Source: Coriobacteriaceae bacterium AF08-21
GTDB taxonomy: Bacteria > Actinomycetota > Coriobacteriia > Coriobacteriales > Coriobacteriaceae
Length of the DNA stretch: 48,507 nt
Direction of reading: 5' to 3'
Assembly: GCA_027687465.1 (NCBI GenBank)
Contig: JAQCQR010000018.1
Coordinates: forward strand, 1-48,507
A program made the position numbers and the translations under genes. This document shows, in pieces, positions 7,416-15,153 of this stretch. How positions within the stretch are numbered: position 1 is the first letter of the stretch; each line of letters begins with the position of its first letter. Under the pieces are notes generated by a model, which was not told the DNA's origin, did no database searches, and saw only the letters and a program-made list of their open reading frames with translations.

Positions 7416-8546
7416 ATGTCTGAGTTTACTGCCGGTCCTGCCGGTCGTATCGAGCGTGTCCGTACCCTGATGGTCGAGCGCGGCTACGATGCCATCGTGG
7501 TGCGCGACGAGGCCAACCTTCGTTGGCTCACGGGCGTGAAGGGCGTCTTCGACTACACCTTCGAGTTTCCGCACGCCGCGTTTATTACGGCAGATCAGTG
7601 CCTGTTCCACACCGACTCGCGCTACCTCAACAGCTTTGAGGAGAACACGCCCGCCGGCAGCCCCTGGGTCTACGACATGGACGAGGGCACTATCCCCGGT
7701 TGGGTCGCCGGCAAGATCGCGGCCAACAAGTGCCGCGTCTGTGCCGTCGAGGATGACATGCAGATCAACTTCTACCAGGGCATTCAGCGTGGTTTGGAGG
7801 ATCGTTCCGTCGCCTGCATGTTGCCGCTGATGCATGACGACATTCGCAAGATGCGTGCCATCAAGGACGCCGAGGAGATCGAGCTCATGCGCCATGCGCA
7901 GTCGATCACCGATGCCGCCTTCCAGCACATGCTCGGCTTTATTAAGCCCGGCATGACCGAGAAGCAGGTTCGCAACGAACTCGAGAACTATATGTTCGCC
8001 AACGGCGCCGACAGCCTGGCCTTTGGCTCTATTGTGGCGAGCGGTCCCAACACCGCCAACCCGCACGCCGTGCCGAGTGACCGCGTGATCGAGAAGGGCG
8101 ACTTCGTCCTCATGGATTACGGCGCGGGCTACTGCGATTATCGTTCCGACATGACGCGCACCGTCGTGATGGGCGAGCCTACCCAGGAGCAGCTCGACCT
8201 GTACGCGCTCGTGCGCCGCACCCACGAGGAGTGCGTCGCTGCCATCCATCCGGGCGTCGAGGGCAACGACATTTTTAAGCTTTCCAAGAAGATCATCGGC
8301 GATGCCGGCTATGGTGATTACTACAACCATGGTCTGGGCCACGGCGTGGGCATCGACATCCATGAGCTGCCCAACTTCAACCGCAGCAAGAACATCATCG
8401 AGGTCGGCTCGGTTATCACCATGGAGCCCGGCGTCTACCTGCCCGGTGTGGGCGGCGTGCGCCTGGAGGACTACGGCGTGGTCACCGAGAACGGCTACGA
8501 GCCTTTCACCAAGACCCCGCACGACCTGCACGTCATCGATTGCTAG
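7416..8546 (+). CDS. M24-family Xaa-Pro-type aminopeptidase
   Basis: Cytosolic dinuclear-metal peptidase that removes residues before proline. The 376 residues comprise an N-terminal creatinase-like domain (about 1-125, with NLRWLTGVKGVF) and a C-terminal pita-bread domain. Metal ligands are visible in LMDYGAGYCDYRSDMTRT (two Asp), GLGHGVGIDIHE (His), TMEPGVY (Glu) and GVRLEDYGVV (Glu). ATG 7416 has AAGAAAGGA upstream and begins MSEFTAGPAGRIERV; an earlier in-frame ATG at 7341 lacks a site and lies in the leader. It precedes efp, a frequent neighbour in many bacteria, but a terminator lies between them. Confidence 0.92.
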   Translation: MSEFTAGPAGRIERVRTLMVERGYDAIVVRDEANLRWLTGVKGVFDYTFEFPHAAFITADQCLFHTDSRYLNSFEENTPAGSPWVYDMDEGTIPGWVAGKIAANKCRVCAVEDDMQINFYQGIQRGLEDRSVACMLPLMHDDIRKMRAIKDAEEIELMRHAQSITDAAFQHMLGFIKPGMTEKQVRNELENYMFANGADSLAFGSIVASGPNTANPHAVPSDRVIEKGDFVLMDYGAGYCDYRSDMTRTVVMGEPTQEQLDLYALVRRTHEECVAAIHPGVEGNDIFKLSKKIIGDAGYGDYYNHGLGHGVGIDIHELPNFNRSKNIIEVGSVITMEPGVYLPGVGGVRLEDYGVVTENGYEPFTKTPHDLHVIDC

Positions 8547-8567
8547 CCCATTTCAATAGATTTTTGG

Positions 8568-8611
8568 GCGGGGCGTCCGGAGCAATTCGGACGCCCCGCG
8601 TTCTCTTTTTA
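8568..8611 (+). terminator. Strong terminator between the M24 peptidase gene and efp
   Basis: A perfect 12-bp stem, 8568-8579 with 8588-8599 (GCGGGGCGTCCG and its complement), closes an 8-nt loop and is followed by a T-rich run (TTCTCTTTTT). Confidence 0.92.
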
Positions 8612-8641
8612 TGCGCTCGCTGCAGGCGCCGTCTGCAAGTG

Positions 8642-8647
8642 TATAAT
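8642..8647 (+). promoter_or_regulatory. efp promoter -10 element
   Basis: A consensus TATAAT lies 58 bases before the efp start and directly after the preceding terminator, so efp should begin its own transcript. No good -35 is visible at the normal spacing. The upstream TG is adjacent to the hexamer, not one base away as in a classical extended -10. Confidence 0.5.
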
Positions 8648-8704
8648 TTTGGTCGTATGTAATTTGGACGCTTGTGCGTTCTGCCCATAACAAGAAAGGT
8701 CGCT

Positions 8705-9268
8705 ATGCCTACCATTTCTACCGCCGACTTCAAGAACGGCCTCGGTCTCCGCATTAAGGACAAGGTCTACACCATCGTCGAGTTCCAGCATGTCAAGCCG
8801 GGCAAGGGCGGCGCGTTTGTGCGCTACAAGACCCGCGACATCAAGAGCGGCCGCGTCGTCGAGAACACCTGCAACGCCGGTACCAAGTTCGAGAGCGTCA
8901 TGCTCACCACCCGTGAGTTCCAGTATCTCTACAACGATGGCGCCGACTACATCTTCATGGACAACGAGACCTATGAGCAGGTTCCCGTTCCCGAGGACAT
9001 GGTGGGCGAGAACTCCAAGTGGCTGCGCGAGAACGACGTCTGCCAGCTGCTCTTCGCCGATGACGAGCTCATGGGCGTGACCCCGCCGATGTTCATCGAG
9101 ACCACCATCGTCCAAACCGACCCGGGCTTTAAGGGCGACACCGTCCAGGGTTCCACCAAGCCGGCCACGATCGACACCGGTGCTGTCATCCAGGTCCCCA
9201 TGTACCTCAACGAGGGCGAGGTCATCAAGGTTGACACCCGCGACGGCAAGTTCGTCTCCCGCGTCTAG
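8705..9268 (+). CDS. efp: Elongation factor P
   Basis: Ribosome-bound factor that relieves stalling at polyproline stretches. The 187 residues span the usual three OB-like beta domains. The tip loop reads HVKPGKGGAF with Lys34 at the position that is post-translationally modified in many bacteria; the modifying enzyme is not in the window. DPGFKGDTVQGSTKPA and the C-terminal VDTRDGKFVSRV are signature stretches. ATG 8705 follows AAGAAAGG. It heads a string of small translation and RNA-related genes (Asp23, nusB, xseB). Confidence 0.96.
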   Translation: MPTISTADFKNGLGLRIKDKVYTIVEFQHVKPGKGGAFVRYKTRDIKSGRVVENTCNAGTKFESVMLTTREFQYLYNDGADYIFMDNETYEQVPVPEDMVGENSKWLRENDVCQLLFADDELMGVTPPMFIETTIVQTDPGFKGDTVQGSTKPATIDTGAVIQVPMYLNEGEVIKVDTRDGKFVSRV

Positions 9269-9292
9269 CAACCAACTCTTCTAGGAGGACTC

Positions 9293-9655
9293 ATGCCCCA
9301 GGAAATCAAGATTGACGGTATCGGCATTTCGCCCGATGTTCTGACCGCCATCGTCTCGCGCGCCGTGTCGGATGTCGAGGGCATCGCCTCCGTTGGCGTC
9401 AAGGACCTTGCCACCAACCTTGTCTCCATGATGCTCTCTTCTAAGGCCCCGGCTTCCGAGCCGGCGGTCGAGGCCGAGGTCGTCGGCGGCAAGCTCGCAC
9501 TCACCGTGCGTGTCGTGGTGTTCTTTGGCTATCCGTTCAAGAAACTCGCCGAGGCCGTTCGCGCCGCCGTGGTCGCCGCCATCGATGCCCAGGTGGGCGT
9601 CGAGGTCGAGCGTGTTGACGTTTGTATCGACGGCCTCGTTTTCCCCAAGGAGTAA
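9293..9655 (+). CDS. Asp23/Gls24 family envelope-stress-type protein
   Basis: A 120-residue protein of the Asp23 family, small alkaline-shock-type proteins found near the membrane in Gram-positives. The start IDGIGISPDVLTAIVSRAV, then DVEGIASVG and the late VNVDV-like stretch (EVERVDVCIDGLVF) fit the family. A strong AGGAGG (9283-9288) precedes ATG 9293. Placement between efp and nusB is a conserved order in Firmicutes and Coriobacteriia. The role is not biochemically defined; cell-envelope homeostasis is the usual assignment. Confidence 0.88.
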   Translation: MPQEIKIDGIGISPDVLTAIVSRAVSDVEGIASVGVKDLATNLVSMMLSSKAPASEPAVEAEVVGGKLALTVRVVVFFGYPFKKLAEAVRAAVVAAIDAQVGVEVERVDVCIDGLVFPKE

Positions 9656-9658
9656 CCT

Positions 9659-10246
9659 TTGAGCCTTAAGGTTTATCGCGGGCGTACCCTTGCCCGCAGT
9701 CAGGCGCTGCAGCTGCTGTTCCAGGCCGAGGCCACGGACAGCCCGCTCGAGCGCGTCCTCGAGGGCGATTTCCTGATTTCGAAGGGTCCCCTCGACCCCT
9801 ACGCCCTGGAGCTGTGCCGCGGTGCCTACGAGCACATCGACCGCATCGACTGCGCCCTGCGCGCCATCGCCAAGAACTGGGATCTTATGCGCATGCCAGG
9901 CGCCGACCGCAATCTGCTGCGTATCGCCGTCTATGAGATGCGCTTCCTCACCGACGATGAGGTCTCGGACGCCATCGTGATCAACGAGGCTGTCGAGCTT
10001 GCCAAGGCCTATGGCACCGACCAGTCCGCGTCGTTTGTCAATGGCGTGCTGGGCAAGATCGCCCGCAGCGAGGAGCTGCCGGGCGAGGAGCTGTACCAAG
10101 AGCTGCTGGCCGAGGATCGCGCTCGCGAGGAGGCACAGACTGCCGAGGCGGCCGCCAAGGTCGCTGCCGCTCCGGCTGCCGCCGGTGTACTTGCCGAGGA
10201 TGCGGACGCTGCTGAGGCCGTCGAGGCCGCCTCCGTCGAGGAGTAG
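9659..10246 (+). CDS. nusB: Transcription antitermination factor NusB with extended C-terminus
   Basis: RNA-binding protein that, with NusE (S10), assembles antitermination complexes on rRNA operons. The helical NusB core occupies about residues 8-150: ARSQALQLLFQAEA near the start, DRNLLRIAVYEMRFL, and VINEAVELAKAYG followed by FVNGVLGKI. The last 45 residues or so are an Ala/Glu-rich acidic tail absent from most NusB proteins. Start is TTG at 9659, supported by AAGGAG at 9647-9652, which overlaps the end of the preceding gene. The nearest alternative start would cut into the first helix. Confidence 0.93.
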   Translation: MSLKVYRGRTLARSQALQLLFQAEATDSPLERVLEGDFLISKGPLDPYALELCRGAYEHIDRIDCALRAIAKNWDLMRMPGADRNLLRIAVYEMRFLTDDEVSDAIVINEAVELAKAYGTDQSASFVNGVLGKIARSEELPGEELYQELLAEDRAREEAQTAEAAAKVAAAPAAAGVLAEDADAAEAVEAASVEE

Positions 10247-10248
10247 CC

Positions 10249-10515
10249 ATGCCAGAGGGTTCCGTCCGCAACTTCGATGAGATCTCGGATCGCCTGGACC
10301 AGATCATCGCCACCGTTCGATCTAAGGATACGTCCCTGGAGCGTTCGCTCGATTTGTTTGACGAGGCGATTGAGCTGGGCTCCCGTGCGGTCGATATGGT
10401 CGACAAGTTTGAGCTGACGCCGCGTGAGGCCAACAAGCTCGAGCAGGAATACGATGAGGATGCGGCAAATGAGTCCCAAGATAGACAGGCTGCATCCCCG
10501 GATACGAATGGTTGA
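10249..10515 (+). CDS. xseB: Exodeoxyribonuclease VII small subunit
   Basis: Small helical subunit (88 residues) of the single-strand-specific exonuclease VII. The conserved block is FDEISDRLDQIIATV with DTSLERSLDLFDEAIELG; the C-terminal tail is acidic and unconserved. It starts two bases after nusB and its stop overlaps the next ATG. The large-subunit gene xseA, normally just upstream, is not adjacent here. Confidence 0.9.
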   Translation: MPEGSVRNFDEISDRLDQIIATVRSKDTSLERSLDLFDEAIELGSRAVDMVDKFELTPREANKLEQEYDEDAANESQDRQAASPDTNG

Positions 10516-11327
10516 TGGCATTCATGAAACGCGTGCGTCTCGATGACGAACTGATTTCACAGGGCATCTGCGCCGATCGCGCGGATGCCCTTCGCACTCT
10601 TATGGCCGGCTTGGTCTCGAGTGGCGGCGAGCGCTTGACTATGCCGGGTCTTAAGGTGACCCCGGGTCTGCCGCTGCACGTGAAGGGGCGCATCCCGTAC
10701 GTTGGCCGCGGCGGTCTTAAGCTCGAAGGCGCGCTTGATGCGTTTGACATCAATCCGACGGGCCTTGCTTGTCTGGATGTGGGCTGCTCTACCGGCGGCT
10801 TTACCGATTGTCTGCTCAAGCGCGGCGCCGCCACCGTTGTTTCGGTCGATGTGGGTCGCGCCCAGTTCGACTGGTCGCTGCGCCAAGACGATCGCGTGAC
10901 ACTCCACGAGCGCACCAACGTGACGCAGCTGCCCGAGCTTGGCTACGGCGGCGCTCTCGACCTGGCCGTGTGCGATGTGTCGTTTACGAGTATCGCGAAT
11001 ATCATTGACGCCGTGCTGGCGTGCCTGAAGCCTTCGGGTTCGTTTTGCACGCTCGTAAAGCCCCAGTTTGAGGCGCCGGCTGCACTGGTGGGCGAGGGCG
11101 GCATCGTGACCGACCCCGCTGTCCGCCGCGATACGCTCGTGGCGGCGATTGAACTTTTTGCCGCCAAGGGCCTGTTTCCGCTTGACGTGTGCGTGTCGCC
11201 CATCCATGGTGCCAAGGGCAACGTCGAGTTTTTCCTGTACGGCACGAGGTTTACCCCCGGGGAGCGCGCCGACGATGAGCTGCAATCCCAGGTATCGGTT
11301 TTGAGCGAGAAAGCTGCAATGCTATGA
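10515..11327 (+). CDS. tlyA: TlyA-family rRNA 2'-O-methyltransferase
   Basis: Predicted SAM-dependent ribose methyltransferase of 16S and 23S rRNA, also called hemolysin A in older annotation. It has an N-terminal S4 RNA-binding domain (about 3-65, RLDDELISQG to YVGRGGLKLEGAL) and an FtsJ/RrmJ-like Rossmann domain with SAM motif CLDVGCSTGGFTDCLL and VKPQFEA. Length of 270 residues is standard. Start ATG 10515 shares a base with the xseB stop (TGATG); ATG 10524 is an alternative three codons later. The adjoining order tlyA-nadK-recN is widely conserved. Confidence 0.93.
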   Translation: MAFMKRVRLDDELISQGICADRADALRTLMAGLVSSGGERLTMPGLKVTPGLPLHVKGRIPYVGRGGLKLEGALDAFDINPTGLACLDVGCSTGGFTDCLLKRGAATVVSVDVGRAQFDWSLRQDDRVTLHERTNVTQLPELGYGGALDLAVCDVSFTSIANIIDAVLACLKPSGSFCTLVKPQFEAPAALVGEGGIVTDPAVRRDTLVAAIELFAAKGLFPLDVCVSPIHGAKGNVEFFLYGTRFTPGERADDELQSQVSVLSEKAAML

Positions 11328-12184
11328 AGGTCTTTCTGGTTCCCAATTACTACAAGCAAGAGGCGGTCGAGAGCGGCCTGATGCTCGAGCTTTGGCTTTC
11401 GCGCCAGGGCTACGAGGTAGTATGGGCTGCCGACCAGCGCTCCAAGATCCAGAGCGCGCCCGATGTTGACGATGCCGACCTGGTCATTACGCTCGGCGGT
11501 GACGGTACGCTGCTGCGTGCCGCCCGCATTCTCAACTACCGTGAGATTCCCATTTTGGGTCTTTCCTATGGCCATTTGGGTTTTTTGACGGCCGCGAGCC
11601 CCGAGGAGCGCGACATTTTGCAGGTCGTGAGCGATGCCCTGTCCGGTGAGCTCCATGTGAGCCGCCGCGCCACCATTGCCGCTGATATCGTTGCGGTTCG
11701 CGAAGACGGCACGAAGGATGTCGTGCGTACGTTCGCCCTCAACGATATGGCGCTTACCCGCGGCCCTCTGTCCGATATGGTCGAATTCGATATCACGGTG
11801 TCCGGTCATCATATCGACCGCCTGCGCGGTGACGGCGTGGTTGTATCGACCGCGACTGGATCCACCGGCTATGCGCTTTCCGCCGGTGGCCCCATCGTCA
11901 GCCCCGATTACACCGGCATGGTCTGTGTACCCATCGCTCCGCATACCATTCAGGCTCGCGCCTTCTTGACCTCGCCGAGCGATGTCGTCGAGATCTTTAT
12001 GTCCGATGATCGCCCGAGTGTGCCGGCGATCGCCATCGATGGACAGTTTATTACCTGCGATGGCACCGTTGAGAGCGTGGCGGTGCGCCGCGGTCCCGGC
12101 GATGTGTTGCTGCTGGATTACGGCCCCGAGAGCTTCTATAACTCGGTGAGCCGCGTGTTCTACGGAGTGCGCCATGATCGATGA
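11324..12184 (+). CDS. nadK: NAD kinase
   Basis: ATP- or polyphosphate-dependent phosphorylation of NAD to NADP in the cytosol. The 286 residues carry the GGDGT motif at 58-62 (LGGDGTLLRAA), the conserved LGFLTAAS segment, FALNDMALTRG, and the glycine-rich GDGVVVSTATGSTGYALSAGG with PIAPHTI, which form the NAD pocket. It overlaps tlyA by four bases and recN by eleven, so the three are translationally linked. Confidence 0.96.
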   Translation: MKVFLVPNYYKQEAVESGLMLELWLSRQGYEVVWAADQRSKIQSAPDVDDADLVITLGGDGTLLRAARILNYREIPILGLSYGHLGFLTAASPEERDILQVVSDALSGELHVSRRATIAADIVAVREDGTKDVVRTFALNDMALTRGPLSDMVEFDITVSGHHIDRLRGDGVVVSTATGSTGYALSAGGPIVSPDYTGMVCVPIAPHTIQARAFLTSPSDVVEIFMSDDRPSVPAIAIDGQFITCDGTVESVAVRRGPGDVLLLDYGPESFYNSVSRVFYGVRHDR

Positions 12185-13802
12185 GCTGCAGGTTTCCAAC
12201 ATTGCGCTCATTCGCGAGGCGACGTTGGTGCCGAGTGACGGCTTGACCGTCCTGACCGGCGAGACCGGTGCTGGCAAGACCGCACTGCTCTCGGCGCTCA
12301 AGCTCATTTTGGGCGAGCGCGCGGATTCGTCGACGGTGCGCGAGGGCGAGGCGCTCGCCAGCGTCGAGGCACGCCTGTTCGACGGCCCGCACGACACGGA
12401 GGGCTTCACCGTACAGCGCAGCCTTTCTGCCGAGGGCCGCAGCCGCGTTAAAATTGACGGCCGCATCGCCAGCGTGCGCGAGCTTTCGGAGCGCGTCGGC
12501 GTGATGATGGATCTTTGCGGCCAGCACGAGCACCAGCGCTTACTCGATCCGGTGCACCATGTTGCCATGGTTGATGCCTGGGCCGGGCGCGCGGCGCTTG
12601 AAGCGCTCGAGAAGTATCGCGCCTGTTTTAAGGCTTCGCGTGCCGCCGCCAAGGAGCTTCGCCGTGTGGAGGAAGCCTCACGCGCGCAGGGGAGTCGCGT
12701 CGAGGAGGCGCGCTTCGCCCTGGAGCGCATCGCCGAGGTCGACCCCAAGCCGGGTGAGTATGAGGAACTCGAGGAGATGCTGCCGCGCTCCGAGCATGCC
12801 GAGGTGCTGGTAGCCACGGCCAACGATGCCCATGCATCGCTTACTGCCGAAGGGGGAGCGCTCGATGCCGTGAACAGCGCAGTGGCCGAGCTTTCACGCA
12901 TGGCGACCGTTGACCGCAAGCTCGGTGACATCGCCGACGCACTTTCGGACGCCTGCATCTCACTCGAGGATTGCGCCAATGAGCTGCGGGCTTATCGCGA
13001 TGGCGTTGCGTTTGACCCTCGTGAGCTCGCTCGTATGCGCGAGCGGTATTCCGACCTCAAGGGCCTGCTGCGTCAGTGGGGTCCCACCATGGATGATGTA
13101 TTTGCCATGCGTGACCGTTCGCGGGAGTTGTTGTCGCTGGTGGACGATGGTGACGAGCAGATTAGGAAGGCGCGCGAGGCGCTCGGGAGCGCCGAACGCG
13201 AGCTCTTTGCTGCCGCCAAGGTACTCAAGCGTGCGCGCAATACCGCCGCTCCGCGTTTTTGTCACGAGGTGGGTCGCCAGATGGCACGCCTGGAGATGGG
13301 CGGCGCTGAGCTGGTCTGGGAGTCCTGCGATCTCCCTCGCGCTGAGTGGACACCCGCGGGTCCTTCGAGCTATGAGCTGCTATATCGTAGCGGCGCCGGC
13401 TTGACACCTCGTCCCTTGCGCCGCATTGCGTCGGGCGGCGAGCTGAGCCGCGTCATGCTGGCGAGCAAGGTGGTTTTGGGTAACGCCGATGGTGTCGATA
13501 CGCTTGTGTTTGATGAGGTCGATGCCGGTGTTGGCGGTTCCACCGCGCGTGCCCTCGCGAGCGTGCTGGCAGATCTCGCCGCGACGCATCAGGTCATCGT
13601 CGTAACGCACCTGGCGCAGGTTGCGGTCATGGCCGACAAGCATTACGTGGTCAGTAAAGAGCCCGGCGATGTTCCCCAAACGCATCTGGATGAGGTGGCT
13701 GGGGACGCCCGTACCGCAGAGATCGCCCGTATGCTGAGCGGCGACCAGTCGGCGGCAAGCCTTGCGCACGCCAAGCAGATGCTGGAAGAAGCGCGTGCTT
13801 AG
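12174..13802 (+). CDS. recN: DNA repair protein RecN
   Basis: SMC-like ATPase that acts early at double-strand breaks. The 542 residues are typical: Walker A GETGAGKTALL (29-36 core) in the N-terminal head, QHEHQRLLDP, a long central coiled-coil rich in Ala, Glu and Arg (about 140-370), and the C-terminal head with signature ASGGELSRVMLA, Walker B LVFDEVDAGVGG and the His of VVTHLAQVA. ATG 12174 lies inside nadK. A bidirectional terminator follows, so recN closes this transcription unit. Confidence 0.97.
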   Translation: MIDELQVSNIALIREATLVPSDGLTVLTGETGAGKTALLSALKLILGERADSSTVREGEALASVEARLFDGPHDTEGFTVQRSLSAEGRSRVKIDGRIASVRELSERVGVMMDLCGQHEHQRLLDPVHHVAMVDAWAGRAALEALEKYRACFKASRAAAKELRRVEEASRAQGSRVEEARFALERIAEVDPKPGEYEELEEMLPRSEHAEVLVATANDAHASLTAEGGALDAVNSAVAELSRMATVDRKLGDIADALSDACISLEDCANELRAYRDGVAFDPRELARMRERYSDLKGLLRQWGPTMDDVFAMRDRSRELLSLVDDGDEQIRKAREALGSAERELFAAAKVLKRARNTAAPRFCHEVGRQMARLEMGGAELVWESCDLPRAEWTPAGPSSYELLYRSGAGLTPRPLRRIASGGELSRVMLASKVVLGNADGVDTLVFDEVDAGVGGSTARALASVLADLAATHQVIVVTHLAQVAVMADKHYVVSKEPGDVPQTHLDEVAGDARTAEIARMLSGDQSAASLAHAKQMLEEARA

Positions 13803-13835
13803 ACCGAGCCGCTACGTGTAAGTCCGACCCTGCTG

Positions 13836-13993
13836 CCACGAAACCAGCCCATCTACTACGTTTAATAGGCTATAGGAAACCACGGCAAGAATTGCAAAAA
13901 GAAAACCGCAGGTAGAACGCCTGCGGTTTTCTCTATTTTCGGTATGTGGTTGGGCCATACGGATAAAACGTAGTAGATGGGCCGGTTTCGTGG
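13836..13993. repeat. 28-bp inverted repeat pair framing a terminator
   Basis: Arms at 13836-13863 and 13966-13993 are complementary over 28 bases with a single mismatch (outer CCACGAAACC, inner CATCTACTACGTTT). They enclose about 100 bases that include the terminator at 13901-13931. The unit sits between convergent genes recN and the RpiR regulator. It could be a decayed palindromic repeat family or a protein-binding pair. Confidence 0.75.
13901..13931. terminator. Bidirectional terminator between recN and the RpiR gene
   Basis: A perfect 12-bp stem, 13901-13912 (GAAAACCGCAGG) with 13920-13931, and a 7-nt loop. A-rich sequence on the left and T-rich on the right let it work for both convergent genes. 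Confidence 0.9.
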
Positions 13994-14023
13994 CGAGTGG
14001 CGTCTATCGGCTCCCCAAGTTGC

Positions 14024-14881
14024 CTACTCTACGATCTTATCCGGCTGGATGAGCTCCTCGTAGTAGCTGATATGCTCGCGCGCGTCCTCGATTTCGGGTA
14101 GCAGGAAGTTGTAGATCACCTCGATGATCATCGTTGCGCTGATTTTAGAGAATGCAAAGTCGCCCGTGGTGAGCAGTGCCTCGTGGTTCACGGTATTAAA
14201 GGTGTAGTCGGCCAGGCGAGCAAGCGGAGACTTGCTGTCGCTGCTGATGACGACTACGGTAGCACCGCATTCGCGAGCTGCTTTTGCCATGCGATTCAGT
14301 CGGCGTGACTTACCCGAGTTCGAGATGAGCACGATAACGTCACCGGGCTTTAGGGTCAATGCAAACCCGATTGCGGTCTCACTAATGGTGCTTGCCATGC
14401 AGCGTAGACCCAGCTGCGAAAACTTAAATGTCGCATCGAGCGCGACCGCGTTCGTATTGCCCACGGCGGCGAACTCAATAACGCCGGCATTCTTAAGTGC
14501 GTGCACAACTGCGGCCAAGGTGTCGTGATCAATGCCGTCGATGGTCGCATTCAGTTCGCTCACCTTGGCGGCGAGGATATTTTTAAGGCTCTGCTCCATG
14601 TTGTCGAGCGAGACCTCGTCGGTCAGGCCCTCGTTGCGCTGACTCTCCAAGTCGCGCGCCAACGAAAACTGAAAGCTGCGGAAGCTGCCAAAGCCCAGCT
14701 TGCGGCAGAAGCGCGAGACCGTCGCCTCGGACGTGGCAGCGGCGCGCGAGAGCTGGGCGGCTGTCAGACGCGGAGCCTCGGACTGGTGCTCTAGGATATA
14801 GTCGACAATGCGCTGCTCGGACTCGCTGTACCCTTTGTGCGTACTAATAAGGGAGAGCGCGCTCTTGCTGCTATCGGTCAT
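14024..14881 (-). CDS. RpiR/MurR-family transcription regulator
   Basis: A 285-residue sugar-phosphate-responsive regulator. The N-terminal HTH_6 domain (about 1-80) has SESEQRIVDYILEH and a recognition helix in SEATVSRFCRKLGFGSF. The C-terminal SIS domain (about 120-250) has ISNSGKSRRLNRMAKAA for binding a phosphosugar. Start is taken at 14881 (MTDSSKSALSLI), which has AGGAGCC upstream; the next upstream in-frame ATG, 16 codons earlier, lacks a site. It is divergent from the fructose-type PTS gene and separated from it by palindromes typical of this family, so it probably controls that gene. The ligand is likely a phosphorylated hexose, by inference. Confidence 0.9.
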   Translation of the reverse strand: MTDSSKSALSLISTHKGYSESEQRIVDYILEHQSEAPRLTAAQLSRAAATSEATVSRFCRKLGFGSFRSFQFSLARDLESQRNEGLTDEVSLDNMEQSLKNILAAKVSELNATIDGIDHDTLAAVVHALKNAGVIEFAAVGNTNAVALDATFKFSQLGLRCMASTISETAIGFALTLKPGDVIVLISNSGKSRRLNRMAKAARECGATVVVISSDSKSPLARLADYTFNTVNHEALLTTGDFAFSKISATMIIEVIYNFLLPEIEDAREHISYYEELIQPDKIVE

Positions 14882-14982
14882 GGGTGGCTCCTGGTTGGCA
14901 TGAAAATCGGACTTGTTTTTCAATGCCATAGTATACGGGCATTTTCAATTACAAGATACACCTTGCCGTTTCAAGTGTTGAT

Positions 14983-15017
14983 GGTAAACTTTCATCTACC
15001 GTTTACGGTTATGAAAG
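14983..15017. promoter_or_regulatory. Nested palindromic operator candidate for the RpiR regulator
   Basis: CTTTCAT (14989-14995) and ATGAAAG (15011-15017) form an inverted repeat. Inside it ACCG-TTTA-CGGT (14998-15009) is a second dyad, and GGTAAAC/GTTTAC (14983-14989, 15001-15006) a third. More TTTCA or TGAAA half-sites lie at 14901, 14918, 14943, 14969, 15022 and 15076. TTTCA-type half-sites are usual for RpiR proteins. Confidence 0.55.
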
Positions 15018-15153
15018 AACCTTTCACCGGAGAATTGCGCCTTGTCTCTTCTCACGCGGACGGTAGGTTGGTATCTTTCATTTGTGGAAAAGCGCGCAAG
15101 GACGCGCGTGTAGGGGAGCGCCTGCGGGCGCAAAACTAAAAAAGGAGGGACAC

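Noticed and set aside
10943..12979. 678-residue minus-strand frame opposite tlyA, nadK and recN
   Set aside because: It covers three well-identified genes in antisense, with Ser/Arg/Ala-rich shadow composition.
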